In this document: one piece after another, positions 1 to 8,786 of the stretch
How positions within the stretch are numbered: position 1 is the stretch's first letter
Layout of the letters: every line of letters starts with the position of its first letter
DNA from: CAZTHM01 sp041946825
GTDB lineage: Bacteria > Acidobacteriota > Terriglobia > UBA7540
DNA length: 64,000 bases
Assembly: GCA_041946825.1 (NCBI GenBank)
Contig: JBHGBD010000001.1
Location: 558,001 to 622,000 of the forward strand
Direction: 5' to 3'
Notes under the pieces: model-generated
Told to the model about the DNA's origin: nothing
The model's database searches: none
What the model saw: only the letters and a program-made list of their open reading frames with translations
Translations under genes and position numbers: made by a program

Positions 1-3000
1 CCACCTTCAACCCGAGTTGGATATTCCGCGGCAGGTTACGAACTCCGACGACCTGCCCGAAATCCCCAGCCCACGGCTGGTTTTGGATGCCGGTCCACCA
101 CTGACCGCCACCACCAAATTGCGGGGTGTTGAAGAAGTTCAAGAAATCAGCCCGGAACTGGATCTTGAAGGCCTCTGCCTTGAAACTCTTCGCGAGGCTG
201 AAGTCAACGTTCTTGGTGCCTTGGTCTCGCATGCAGTCGAGCATCCGCGGCGCATCGCCCAGCGTATACCAATCGGGATAAGCGAACGCTTCGGTGTTGA
301 ACCAGCGCTCGGGGGTTCGATTGCCCAAGCAAGGATCTCCTACGAGATTCATATAGCCCCAAGAGAATCCGTAGTCACCCATGCCTCCGGATGGCACTGC
401 GAGGATGGGGAGACCGCTGGTGAACCGGATGATGCTTGACGTCTGCCAGCCCCCGAGAACGTGGTTGGCCGCGCCGGGCCAGTTGTTGCCCCATTTCTTG
501 CCATGCCCAAAGGGAAGTTCATACACCATGGCGGTTACAAAACTTTGCGGCATGTCGTGAGAACTGATGGAGTATTCCTGCTTGCGGTTGAAGTAGTCCC
601 GCCACTGGTTGTCGGTGGCCCAGCCCAGGTAGTCTTCGGAAGCGTCATCTTTGGTTTTGGACCACTGGTAGGTGGAGAGTAAGGTAAGCCCGCCACGGAA
701 CTGGCGAGTGAACTTGACGTTGAGCGCGTCGTAGTTAGCTCTGGCGCCTACCCAGGAGCGCGTCCAATTCAAGGAATCGAACTGTGGGAAGGCCCGCAGC
801 AAACGGTGTCGGGCAATGGTCGGTCCGCTCAAGAACGTTCCCTCGGGTACATGTCCGTAGAACGGGTTATCGACTTGCTCGTCCAACGCGGACCCCAAGC
901 TTAGGTACTCGGGGTTCAACTGGTTGGCGTTCAGACCCGGGTTTCCCCACATCAGCTTGCGTGCGCGGAATCCGGCGTAACCGACTTCAAGGACCGTGCC
1001 GGGTCCAAGCTCATACTGGAAATCCACGCTGAAGTTCTGCTTGTAACCGGTTGGATGCGGCTCCCACGGCCAGATCTGACCCGGAGAACCGCCGATGCCC
1101 GTCATCAATCCCCCTGAACTACCCGTGGGCTGGCTTAGCCCGTCTGGATAGGGGTCGCTCAGCAGGTTCAGAGGAATGAGCCCGCCGCCGCCAACGCTGG
1201 GCACCATCTGAGTGTCGGTCGAGAAACCCATGTGCTGGCCGGGTTGGTCGAAGGTGATCATCGCAGTCGTGGGGACATAGAAGATCCCGAAACCGGCGCG
1301 AACGACCATCTTCTCGCGCGGCTGCCAGGAGATCCCGATACGTGGCGCGAAATCGGATTTGTCGGTAATCCAGCCCCGGCGGTCGCTGGCAGACGCGAAC
1401 TGAATTCCACCCCGGAGCGGCATCCCGATTTCGTCTCCCAGCGGGTTGGCGATATCCTGGTTGAAGTAGCTGAGACGGTTGAAGCGCTCGGTCATTCCCG
1501 GCTGGATCTCGTAGCGCGCACCCAGCATGAGGGTGAGCTTACGGTTGACGCGCCAAGTATCCAGGAAGTACGCCCCGTAGTAGCGCGTGCTTCCGGCGAC
1601 ATCGATGTTGAATTGCGTGTTACCGCTTGATGCTGACCCCATCAGGAGGGACGCAATCCCGCTGCCTGTCATCAGGCTGGGATCATCAGTGGAGGCGATC
1701 GGCCCCGACGTCATTCCCCTGCCGAAGCCGAAGTTTCCACTGAACCGGTCAACATTGTTCACCAGGATCTGCTCGCCCATCCACCCGAATTTGAACGTAT
1801 GGGCGCCGTGTTCCTTGGTTACATTGACCTGCAGCGAGTTGTCGTAGCGCGGGAATTGCCTGACCTTCTGGCCAAACTGGGTGCCAATCCCCGTCAATCC
1901 GTCAATTGAGAATGCGGGAATAATCGCAGCGTGGAACAAACCCGGGTCAAGGCCAATATCCGCCGCGGTTAGTTTGCCCAAGGCGGCCGCAATCTGCTGT
2001 TCCTTGGCATAGCTCAAACCCAGCAGGACGCTGACCACCCAATTGGGAGTCGGTGTGAAGGTATTATCGAGAGTAAAGTGAAAGCCCATATTCTTTGCCG
2101 GGACGGTGCCGTCGAGGGCCCCGTCAGCACCATTGCAGAAATAGCATAGGCCGCTGTTGTTCTGGCGGAGCCGTTGCGTCCAGCGCCCAAACATGCGGTG
2201 CTTCTCGCTCCGCGCCCAGTCGACGCGCGCTTCGATTTTGTCGTTAGTGATGCGTCCCGGGCTACTTCCGCCCCAGTTCTCGCGCCCCTCCGGCCCGAGG
2301 CCACGACTTGTGGCTTCAGGATACAAATCGAGGACCCTTTGGCCAACTGGATCCAGAAGGGTGGAGGGAATTCTGTTGCCGGCGCACGTATCGGGATACA
2401 TGACGCCCTCACAGGTGGGGTCAAAAGCTGTACGGAGATACACCCCGGGATTCAACGGATCCTCGACCGTCGAGAACGGATTGTAGATGACCGCCAGGCT
2501 GCCGTCGTAGTTGTAGGTCTCGGAGAAGTCGCCTTGGCGCTCCAGGGCGGTGGGCACTCGCATCGTTGACGACCCTGAATAAGGCTGGCGCAATCCCTCA
2601 TAAGCCCCAAAGAAGTAGAGGTGCTTACTCTCCCAGATGGGACCTCCGAGGTTGCCCCCAAATTGTTGGCGCTTGAACTCGCCCTTCTTTTGTCGGTTGC
2701 ACTCCGCGGTCGCATCCGGGCACCAATTTGGCACGTTCTTATTGCTCCACCAACTGGTGGCATCCAGGTTCTCGGAGCGCACAAAATCATAGGCCGTGCC
2801 ATGGAGCTTGCTAGTCCCGCTCTTGGAGACCAAGGTCACGATGCCGCCGCCCGCTTTGCCGTATTGGGCATCGTAGGTGTTGCTGATGACCTGCATCTCC
2901 TGGACTGACCCTACCAGAGGTGAGGCCTGAACCGCACCCCAGTCACCGGCGGTGCCCGGAGCCCCATCCATCAGGATCTGGGTGCTCAAGGCGCGGCTCC

Positions 3001-3613
3001 CCTGCAATGAAAAACTGTTGAAGTTCTGGTCGATCGTGCCGTCTGGAGAATACATGCCGCCCGGCGCCGGGACTGTCCCTGCCAGGGCGAATACGAAGTT
3101 CAACGGCGAAAGCGTATTGTTGGGAAGTTCCGCCACCATGGTGCTGGTCAGCGTTGACATATCATTCGCCGTCTTGGTATCGACGAGAACGGCGGTACCT
3201 GTCACCTCGACGCTTTGCGCCAATTGCCCGATTTCCAATTTGATATTCAACTCAGCCGATCGGCTGGCGAGCAAGGTGATATTGCGCTGGAGAAAGGTCT
3301 TGAATCCTTGAGCCGCCACCGATATCTCATAGGTTCCCGGCAGGAGATTGGAAAAGACATAGCCCCCGTCCGGACCTGTGGTGCTTTCACGGATATCACT
3401 GGTGGCTTGATTTTTGATTTGGACCGTCACGCCGGGCACCACTGCCCCTTGCGGATCGCTGACAACTCCGGTCAGCGTGGCGGTAAAGGTTTGCGCGAAA
3501 GAGTTGACAACTCCCAATGCCAAGAAACAAGAAAGCAAGAATGTAAGCCCCGTGCGGGTAATAGAAATCTGGGGAAGAGGATGCGCACGCGGGCGACGAT
3601 GAAAGCGCTTCAT
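1..3613 (-). CDS. Oar-type TonB-dependent receptor (3' end cut by window)
   Basis: The frame is open from ATG at 3613 (AAGGAGG nearby) to the left edge, about 1204 residues; only a few C-terminal residues are missing, as it ends ...IQLGLKV, close to the usual receptor terminus. Residues 1-40 are a signal peptide ending near FAQ. Residues about 45-125 are a carboxypeptidase-regulatory-like domain (TGVVSDPQGAVVPGVTV), then a plug (SFSLQGSRALSTQILMDGAPG) and a long beta-barrel. The family sits in the outer membrane and is thought to import large ligands, often glycans. A LacI-type operator overlaps its -10 and the divergent neighbour is a LacI regulator, so a carbohydrate substrate is inferred. 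The ligand is unknown. Confidence 0.9.
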   Translation of the reverse strand, partial: MKRFHRRPRAHPLPQISITRTGLTFLLSCFLALGVVNSFAQTFTATLTGVVSDPQGAVVPGVTVQIKNQATSDIRESTTGPDGGYVFSNLLPGTYEISVAAQGFKTFLQRNITLLASRSAELNIKLEIGQLAQSVEVTGTAVLVDTKTANDMSTLTSTMVAELPNNTLSPLNFVFALAGTVPAPGGMYSPDGTIDQNFNSFSLQGSRALSTQILMDGAPGTAGDWGAVQASPLVGSVQEMQVISNTYDAQYGKAGGGIVTLVSKSGTSKLHGTAYDFVRSENLDATSWWSNKNVPNWCPDATAECNRQKKGEFKRQQFGGNLGGPIWESKHLYFFGAYEGLRQPYSGSSTMRVPTALERQGDFSETYNYDGSLAVIYNPFSTVEDPLNPGVYLRTAFDPTCEGVMYPDTCAGNRIPSTLLDPVGQRVLDLYPEATSRGLGPEGRENWGGSSPGRITNDKIEARVDWARSEKHRMFGRWTQRLRQNNSGLCYFCNGADGALDGTVPAKNMGFHFTLDNTFTPTPNWVVSVLLGLSYAKEQQIAAALGKLTAADIGLDPGLFHAAIIPAFSIDGLTGIGTQFGQKVRQFPRYDNSLQVNVTKEHGAHTFKFGWMGEQILVNNVDRFSGNFGFGRGMTSGPIASTDDPSLMTGSGIASLLMGSASSGNTQFNIDVAGSTRYYGAYFLDTWRVNRKLTLMLGARYEIQPGMTERFNRLSYFNQDIANPLGDEIGMPLRGGIQFASASDRRGWITDKSDFAPRIGISWQPREKMVVRAGFGIFYVPTTAMITFDQPGQHMGFSTDTQMVPSVGGGGLIPLNLLSDPYPDGLSQPTGSSGGLMTGIGGSPGQIWPWEPHPTGYKQNFSVDFQYELGPGTVLEVGYAGFRARKLMWGNPGLNANQLNPEYLSLGSALDEQVDNPFYGHVPEGTFLSGPTIARHRLLRAFPQFDSLNWTRSWVGARANYDALNVKFTRQFRGGLTLLSTYQWSKTKDDASEDYLGWATDNQWRDYFNRKQEYSISSHDMPQSFVTAMVYELPFGHGKKWGNNWPGAANHVLGGWQTSSIIRFTSGLPILAVPSGGMGDYGFSWGYMNLVGDPCLGNRTPERWFNTEAFAYPDWYTLGDAPRMLDCMRDQGTKNVDFSLAKSFKAEAFKIQFRADFLNFFNTPQFGGGGQWWTGIQNQPWAGDFGQVVGVRNLPRNIQLGLKV

Positions 3614-3635
3614 GTTGTGCCTCCTTTGAAGCGGG

Positions 3636-3664
3636 ATTAAACGATTAGTTCTAACCTTTGTCAA
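3636..3664 (-). promoter_or_regulatory. sigma70-type promoter of the receptor gene
   Basis: On the minus strand TTGACA (3664-3659) is followed after exactly 17 bases by TTTAAT (3641-3636), about 23 bases upstream of the ATG at 3613. The -35 is perfect and the -10 matches five of six positions. The LacI-type palindrome at 3637-3648 covers the -10, so bound regulator would block polymerase. Confidence 0.65.
3637..3648. promoter_or_regulatory. candidate LacI-family operator, copy 1
   Basis: TTAAACGATTAG is a pseudo-palindrome around a central CG, the usual layout for LacI-family operators. Its reverse complement CTAATCGTTTAA aligns with copies at 3770-3781 and 8684-8695 to give YTAATCGWTTAR. 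It overlaps the -10 of the receptor gene. Confidence 0.6.
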
Positions 3665-3769
3665 GAAATATGTTAATCAGAGTAAGACTATTTGTCATAT
3701 ACGAATAACCTGTGATGACATAATGTCAGAAAGCGGACGCATAAGCGCCAAAATGTCGTTTTTCGTGAG

Positions 3770-3781
3770 TTAATCGATTTA
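3770..3781. promoter_or_regulatory. candidate LacI-family operator, copy 2 (autoregulatory)
   Basis: TTAATCGATTTA lies about 36 bases before the ATG of the LacI-family gene at 3817 and matches the palindrome seen at 3637 and 8684. Its position suggests that the regulator controls its own gene; no convincing -35/-10 pair was identified for that gene. Confidence 0.55.
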
Positions 3782-3816
3782 CTTCTTTCCCCTCCCTGCG
3801 TTAACATCACCCCGCC

Positions 3817-4875
3817 ATGGCCACCATCAAGGAGATTGCGACCCTGGCACGCGTCTCCACGGCCACCGTCTCCCATGTCCTCAATCGAACCGCGTTCGTG
3901 AGTGGCGAACTCCGCGCGCGCGTGATGCAGGTGGTTCGAGAATTAAACTATCAACCGGACATCGTGGCACGCAGTCTGCGCACTCGGCGCAGCCAAACCA
4001 TCGGAATGGTCGTTCCCAATATCGCCAACCCCTTCTTTCCCATTGAGGTCCGCGGCGTCGAGGATGTGTTGCGCCACGACGGCTATCACCTGATCGTTGG
4101 GAATTCCGACAACGACCTCCATCGGGAGGAAGAGTATTACCGGACTTTTTGCGCGCGAAGAGTGGACGGACTGGTTTTGGCGATCACCCCTCGGAAGGCT
4201 CCCGAATACTTGCGCCGCCACGATGGGCAAGAGACACCCGTTGTCCTCATCGACCGAGCATACGATGAAGTTTCCGCCGACGCCGTCACAGTGGACAACC
4301 TCGACGCCAGTTATCGCGCGGTTTGCCATCTTATTGAACGAGGACATCGCCGGATTGGCATTGTCACAGGCCCGCCGCGGATGCTGATGGCAGGACGTCG
4401 GCTGTGCGGTTACAAACGCGCCCTCGAGCAGCAGGGAATCCCCGTCCTTCCGGAGTTGATTCGGGAGGGTCGCTACGATGCTCTCTCCGGGTACCAAGAG
4501 GCCAAAGTCCTGCTGAATCTCGTGCCTCGCCCTTCAGCGCTGTTTGCGTGCAGCGGAGTGACCGCAATGGGATGTTTGCGCGCCTTATTCGAGTCGGGGT
4601 TGAAGTGCCCTGGTGATGTGGCCCTGGTCAGCTTCGATGACTTGGAGTGGTTCGATCTGGGCTTTCCGCGCATCACCGCCGTAGCCAATCCCGCGTATCA
4701 GTTGGGATCACAGGCTGCCGAGTTGCTGGTTAAGCGCATTTCAGGAGAGCTTAGCGGCCCGGCCGTGCGCAAAATTCTCAAGGCAGAATTGAAGGTTCGC
4801 GATTCCACCGCTGCACGCGTGGGCGCATCCGCCGGTGGATCTTCTAACGGGTCGCGGAAATCGGCTGCGGCGTAA
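3817..4875 (+). CDS. LacI-family transcriptional regulator
   Basis: The 352-residue protein starts ATIKEIATLARVSTATVSHVLN, the LacI helix-turn-helix, with a hinge near residues 45-60 (YQPDIVARSLRTRRSQTIGMVVP) and a periplasmic-binding-protein-like effector domain to about residue 335. Length is normal for the family. It would bind DNA as a dimer and release or bind in response to a sugar or sugar derivative. It is divergent from the Oar receptor and followed 82 bases later by a GH10-type glycosidase, so it most likely senses a plant-polysaccharide breakdown product. No strong Shine-Dalgarno is visible before the ATG. The exact effector is unknown. Confidence 0.93.
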   Translation: MATIKEIATLARVSTATVSHVLNRTAFVSGELRARVMQVVRELNYQPDIVARSLRTRRSQTIGMVVPNIANPFFPIEVRGVEDVLRHDGYHLIVGNSDNDLHREEEYYRTFCARRVDGLVLAITPRKAPEYLRRHDGQETPVVLIDRAYDEVSADAVTVDNLDASYRAVCHLIERGHRRIGIVTGPPRMLMAGRRLCGYKRALEQQGIPVLPELIREGRYDALSGYQEAKVLLNLVPRPSALFACSGVTAMGCLRALFESGLKCPGDVALVSFDDLEWFDLGFPRITAVANPAYQLGSQAAELLVKRISGELSGPAVRKILKAELKVRDSTAARVGASAGGSSNGSRKSAAA

Positions 4876-4957
4876 ATGCGGCTGGTTTGACGGCCCCCAA
4901 CACCTTCGCGCAACAGGTTTAAGCCGAACATCAGAATCCCCTTTTGGAGCGAGATCC

Positions 4958-6619
4958 ATGTCCCATTCCACGCGCCGAGTCTTTCTTCAAAGAGCAGTCC
5001 TAGCTTCTTCCGGGATTCTATCGAGTGCGCCCATTGTCATGACGACGCCGCGAACGGAGGCACAAACCCGTGAGGGCTCCCTCATCTTTCGCCCATTCTT
5101 CGTGCAGTCAGGCCGCGGTCCGCATCTTCACGACTACGCGTATGCCAGTGACGCGAATGGGGATCCTTTCCGGTGTGACATCGCCGTGAAGAGCGAGGGC
5201 TTGACTCTCTCCTCTACTGCCGGGCACAAGAAGTTCGGGGTCAACGTCCGGTGGAATGCCGAAGGGTTCGGCCACTTGTTCATGACCGCGGACAACGGCG
5301 GCGAGTTCTACGAACTGCCGCGCGAAGGCCGGACGACGACTTTCAATCTCAACCACGAGCTGGCCAAAAGCCGCGTGGCCAGGAACCACAAGCGCCTGGA
5401 CCAATTCGCCTCGAAGGGCTGGAAGCCTTCCCGCGAACCTGCTGCCCTGCAGGACCTTGCCGAAGGCTTTCTGTCGGACGCCTCCAAAGCGCCGAGGCTC
5501 AGCGATCAATGCGCGGCGCTCTCGCAGAAATCGCTCTTTTACGCGATGTGGGCGGGGGAAAGCCTTGAGCTCGACAGGGCACGGGCCGACATTGCCCGCG
5601 GGGTCAATCATCCGTTCTTTTTTATTGGCTGTGATGCCCGGTCCTACTTCCACATGGACGTGGAGGAGTTCCTCGCACGCTTCACCGAGCTCTTCAACTA
5701 CGCCACGATCACGCACTATTCGCTGAGTGGGACATTCGGCGATTTCGAGGCCGAAGAGGGCAAGCGCGCCTTCGAAGTTCGCACGCTAGTGTTCAACGAA
5801 CTCCGCCGCCGCGGCATCGTCGTGGAAGGGCGCCCGATTTTCTGGCCTTACAAAACGACGACACCGGACTGGCTGCGCAGGAAATCCTTTGACGAAGTTC
5901 TGAAGTACGTCGAGCGACACACGCGCGCGGTCGTGAAGCACTATGGGGATGGAATGTACGCCTGGGAAATCGTCAACGAGCTCCACGACTGGGCGAACGA
6001 AGTCCAGCTCAAGCCGGAACAACTTGTCGAGGTTACGCGCCTGGCATGCGAGGTGGCGCGCGACACGAATCCCAACGTCCGGAGGCTGATTAACAATTGC
6101 TGCCTGTTTGGCGATTACATCCAGCGCGGAAAATGGACCGACCTCGACGCCAAGTACCCGCAGCGGTCGCCTTACCAGTTCGTCCGTGACCTTGTGGACG
6201 CCGGCGTGGATTTCAACATCACCGGCGTGCAGATGTACTTCCCGGCTCGCGATCTCGCGGATACGATTCTGCTTATTGAACGCTTTCGGGATTTCGGCAG
6301 GCCGGTGCAGCTAACGGAAGTCGGAGCGTCGTCAGGGCCGTCAGAGCTTTCGATCCTGCAAGGCCGGCTCGGCCTGCCCGCGAAACCTTACGATTGGCAT
6401 CACCCTTGGGACGAGGAAACGCAGGCGGATTGGGCAGAAAGCCTCTACACGCTGGCGTACAGTAAGCCCTATATTGAGGCGGTGAACTGGTACGACCTGG
6501 TTGACCCGCACTCCTTCATCCCCAATGGCGGGCTGCTTCGTTCACCGCGCGGCGAGAAGAAAGCAATCTTTGACCGATTGCAGAAACTAACGGCAGCCTG
6601 GAAAAAACTGCCAGCATGA
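4958..6619 (+). CDS. secreted GH10-type glycoside hydrolase (endo-xylanase-like)
   Basis: The ATG at 4958 is preferred over the longer open frame from 4835, because that extension overlaps the regulator gene while the chosen start follows GGAGCGAG and begins a Tat-type signal (TRRVFLQRAVLASSG). The 553-residue product has the GH10 acid/base motif in YAWEIVNELHDW (Glu near residue 341) and a nucleophile-like Glu in QLTEVGASS (near 454), on a TIM barrel. GH10 enzymes cleave beta-1,4-xylan and related chains. The first 170 residues precede the barrel and may be a carbohydrate-binding or accessory domain that I cannot name. Substrate is inferred from family only. Confidence 0.85.
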   Translation: MSHSTRRVFLQRAVLASSGILSSAPIVMTTPRTEAQTREGSLIFRPFFVQSGRGPHLHDYAYASDANGDPFRCDIAVKSEGLTLSSTAGHKKFGVNVRWNAEGFGHLFMTADNGGEFYELPREGRTTTFNLNHELAKSRVARNHKRLDQFASKGWKPSREPAALQDLAEGFLSDASKAPRLSDQCAALSQKSLFYAMWAGESLELDRARADIARGVNHPFFFIGCDARSYFHMDVEEFLARFTELFNYATITHYSLSGTFGDFEAEEGKRAFEVRTLVFNELRRRGIVVEGRPIFWPYKTTTPDWLRRKSFDEVLKYVERHTRAVVKHYGDGMYAWEIVNELHDWANEVQLKPEQLVEVTRLACEVARDTNPNVRRLINNCCLFGDYIQRGKWTDLDAKYPQRSPYQFVRDLVDAGVDFNITGVQMYFPARDLADTILLIERFRDFGRPVQLTEVGASSGPSELSILQGRLGLPAKPYDWHHPWDEETQADWAESLYTLAYSKPYIEAVNWYDLVDPHSFIPNGGLLRSPRGEKKAIFDRLQKLTAAWKKLPA

Positions 6620-6628
6620 TGGCGCCCG

Positions 6629-7558
6629 CTAAAATCCCAGCGTCTTCCTGACGTATTCCCGGCTGATCTTCCAGTTCTCGCGCAGGGGTCGAGTCAACTT
6701 GAAGCCCCGCTCGTGCGCAAGTTCGATCATCGCGTCGCCGGAGAAATGGATTTCTTCGAGCGCCTTGCCGATTGTCGGGTAATTCATCACGCCTTCGCCC
6801 ATCGCTTCGGTCCACTTGCCATCAGCGCCTTGATCACGGAGGTGTAAGAAGACAATCCGGTTGGCGTATCGCTTGATGAAGTCGATGGGGTCCTCGCCCC
6901 CGCGCACCAGCCAATTCAGGTCGGGACCGAGCTTGGCGTCCGGCACGCGCGCCAGCGTGCCCTTCAAGTCGTATTCGTTGTTCTCAACCTCGTAGGTATG
7001 GTTGTGGAGGTTGAGAGTAATGCCGTGCGTCTTGCACATTTCGGTGAGCTTGCGCACCATCTCGGACTGAGCGTCGAGTTCCGCCGGAGTCTTGACTCGA
7101 TCGGCCCGGCCGACGGACGTCCCCATCGTGCGTGCGCCGAGTTTCTGGAGACGAGGAATGAAGACCTCGGCATCTTTCAAAATGGCCGCGTGTTCAGCCC
7201 GGTTCCACATGGGGGCTTCAATCGATGTCCCGATAACGGGGAGGTGGTATTTCGCGATCAAGCCACCGATCCGGTCTACGGCGTCGTCGTGCAGAAGGGC
7301 CAAGTGCATCAACTCGACGCAGTCGAGCCCAGCGTACTTGAAATCCGAAAAAACCGTCTCCAAAACGGCCGTCGGGTCGTAGCGCGGCTGATCTGCGGCA
7401 TAAACCCACAGGTGCCCGCCCACCATGATTTTCTTGCCTGGGAACCTGACGGCAGCGCCGGCGGATGCAAAGCCGGCAGCGCGCGCCGCCGCCCCACCCA
7501 CGGCCACGGTCGCAGCGCGGGCAAGAAATTCACGCCGCGATAAAAGACAGGTCCGCAT
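6629..7558 (-). CDS. Tat-exported sugar isomerase/epimerase-like TIM barrel
   Basis: The 309-residue product starts with a Tat-like signal (LSRREFLARAATVAVGGAA) and continues as a xylose-isomerase-like TIM barrel (AP-endonuclease-2 fold): GLDCVELMHLALLHDD, TLNLHNHTYEVENNEYD, GPDLNWLVRGGEDPIDFI, VFLHLRDQ. The His/Glu/Asp metal-ligand pattern of such isomerases appears intact. ATG 7558 and GTG 7561 both follow GGAGGTGATCT; I chose the ATG. It is convergent with the glycosidase, with stops 9 bases apart. The sugar substrate cannot be told from sequence, and an exported isomerase is unusual outside this kind of phylum. Confidence 0.8.
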   Translation of the reverse strand: MRTCLLSRREFLARAATVAVGGAAARAAGFASAGAAVRFPGKKIMVGGHLWVYAADQPRYDPTAVLETVFSDFKYAGLDCVELMHLALLHDDAVDRIGGLIAKYHLPVIGTSIEAPMWNRAEHAAILKDAEVFIPRLQKLGARTMGTSVGRADRVKTPAELDAQSEMVRKLTEMCKTHGITLNLHNHTYEVENNEYDLKGTLARVPDAKLGPDLNWLVRGGEDPIDFIKRYANRIVFLHLRDQGADGKWTEAMGEGVMNYPTIGKALEEIHFSGDAMIELAHERGFKLTRPLRENWKISREYVRKTLGF

Positions 7559-7650
7559 CACAGATCACCTCCAGCTCGCGCAACGAAAGGCGCGTTCGGC
7601 TTCGCCCTCTCGCGAGCGGAACACTCCCTGGTCCGAAATGAACCGAGCAG

Positions 7651-8646
7651 TCAGACGGCCAATTCCTTAACGAACTTGACGTTCTCACTTACCTGGTCGG
7701 AGAATTTCGGGAACATCCCCACGATCACGCCGTCCGTCGGTTTGATGTTTTGGAACGCGAACTCGAATGCCGAGCGCACTTGCTGCGGCGAGTCGCACTT
7801 GCGCCCTGCCGCCAGGATCTTGAAGGCGAGGCAAGTCTTGGAAGTCTGCCTTACGACTTTGCACATGCGCTCGGGATCGGTGGAGAGATAGGTCTCACCC
7901 ACCGGCTCGATCCCGATCTCCTTCACAAATTCTTCCGGCTCGCGAGAAATACAATAAAAACAAGTCATATAAAAATCGGTCGGCCAGCCTTTGGACTCGA
8001 TTTCCTCGACAACCCGTGGATTGTGCGTTGAGATTCCCGCGACGAACCCCGCGTCGTGCAACCGGTTGACGAATTCGCGGACTTTCTCGAGCTTTCCCGC
8101 CCGCCAGAGTCGGTCGGTATAGACGCCGTGGTGCGCCACTGCCACCGGCTTCGTTTGCCTGGAAATCTCCACGCACTTGGCCATCGCGGCGTCGAATGCT
8201 TCCTGCGTCTGCGCGGAGCGGTCGATATCCCACGGCCCCGCGAGAAAAATCCAGTTCAGCTTGCATCCGGCGTCCCGAATCAGCGGGTACTGCCGCTCGG
8301 CATTCGCGGTCAGGCTGCTCTGCCAGGTGTTGATGCCCGCCTTCTCGCAATCCAGCATGAACTGGACGACGCGCTGGTCCGTGAAATATTCTCGCATCAT
8401 GTCATCGAGCAAGCGGTTGAAATGGGAAAAGCCGTACTGCGGGTTGCCCCCGGTAATCATTCGGGTGACTTCATGGGGGCCGAGTTTAATCTTCGGCAAC
8501 GGGGCCGTTTGCTGCGCGCCCGTGGGGGGCGAAGCGACAATGCCCGCGGCAAGCGCCGTCGCACCGCGTAGGAAAGCGCGGCGAGTCGTGCTGCTGGAGG
8601 GCCGATCGTTCGCTTTGCTTTCGGGGTGGTAAGCACGATTGGACAC
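7651..8646 (-). CDS. Tat-exported aldo/keto-reductase-like TIM barrel, paralogue A
   Basis: A GTG start at 8646 follows GGGAGAC. The 331 residues open with a Tat signal (TTRRAFLRGATALAAGIVASPPTG) and then a TIM-barrel-like chain: GPHEVTRMITGGNPQYGFSH, AGINTWQSS, LNWIFLAGPWDID, VAVAHHGVYTDRLWRAGKL, GVIVGMFPKFSDQVSEN. The N-terminal TRMITGGNP and the helix VVQFMLDCEKAGINTW recall aldo/keto reductases, but I do not see the canonical Asp-Tyr-Lys-His tetrad, so the activity is open. It is about half identical by eye to the next gene. A LacI-type operator lies upstream at 8684-8695, placing it in the carbohydrate regulon. Confidence 0.7.
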   Translation of the reverse strand: MSNRAYHPESKANDRPSSSTTRRAFLRGATALAAGIVASPPTGAQQTAPLPKIKLGPHEVTRMITGGNPQYGFSHFNRLLDDMMREYFTDQRVVQFMLDCEKAGINTWQSSLTANAERQYPLIRDAGCKLNWIFLAGPWDIDRSAQTQEAFDAAMAKCVEISRQTKPVAVAHHGVYTDRLWRAGKLEKVREFVNRLHDAGFVAGISTHNPRVVEEIESKGWPTDFYMTCFYCISREPEEFVKEIGIEPVGETYLSTDPERMCKVVRQTSKTCLAFKILAAGRKCDSPQQVRSAFEFAFQNIKPTDGVIVGMFPKFSDQVSENVKFVKELAV

Positions 8647-8683
8647 GAGTAAGTCTCCCTTCTACTGCGGGAGCTTCGGGCAA

Positions 8684-8695
8684 CTAAACGATTAA
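8684..8695. promoter_or_regulatory. candidate LacI-family operator, copy 3
   Basis: CTAAACGATTAA, reverse complement TTAATCGTTTAG, matches the palindrome seen twice between the receptor and regulator genes. On the minus strand a TTGACA (8717-8712) lies upstream at a distance that puts the operator across the expected -10, about 40 bases before the GTG at 8646. Confidence 0.55.
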
Positions 8696-8786
8696 CTCAA
8701 GGCCACCCGCTTGTCAATCTGACAAACTGTCCGCGCCGCAGTTTCGGTTCGAGGCGGGCTGAAAACGCTTGTCGCCAGCGTCCTTG

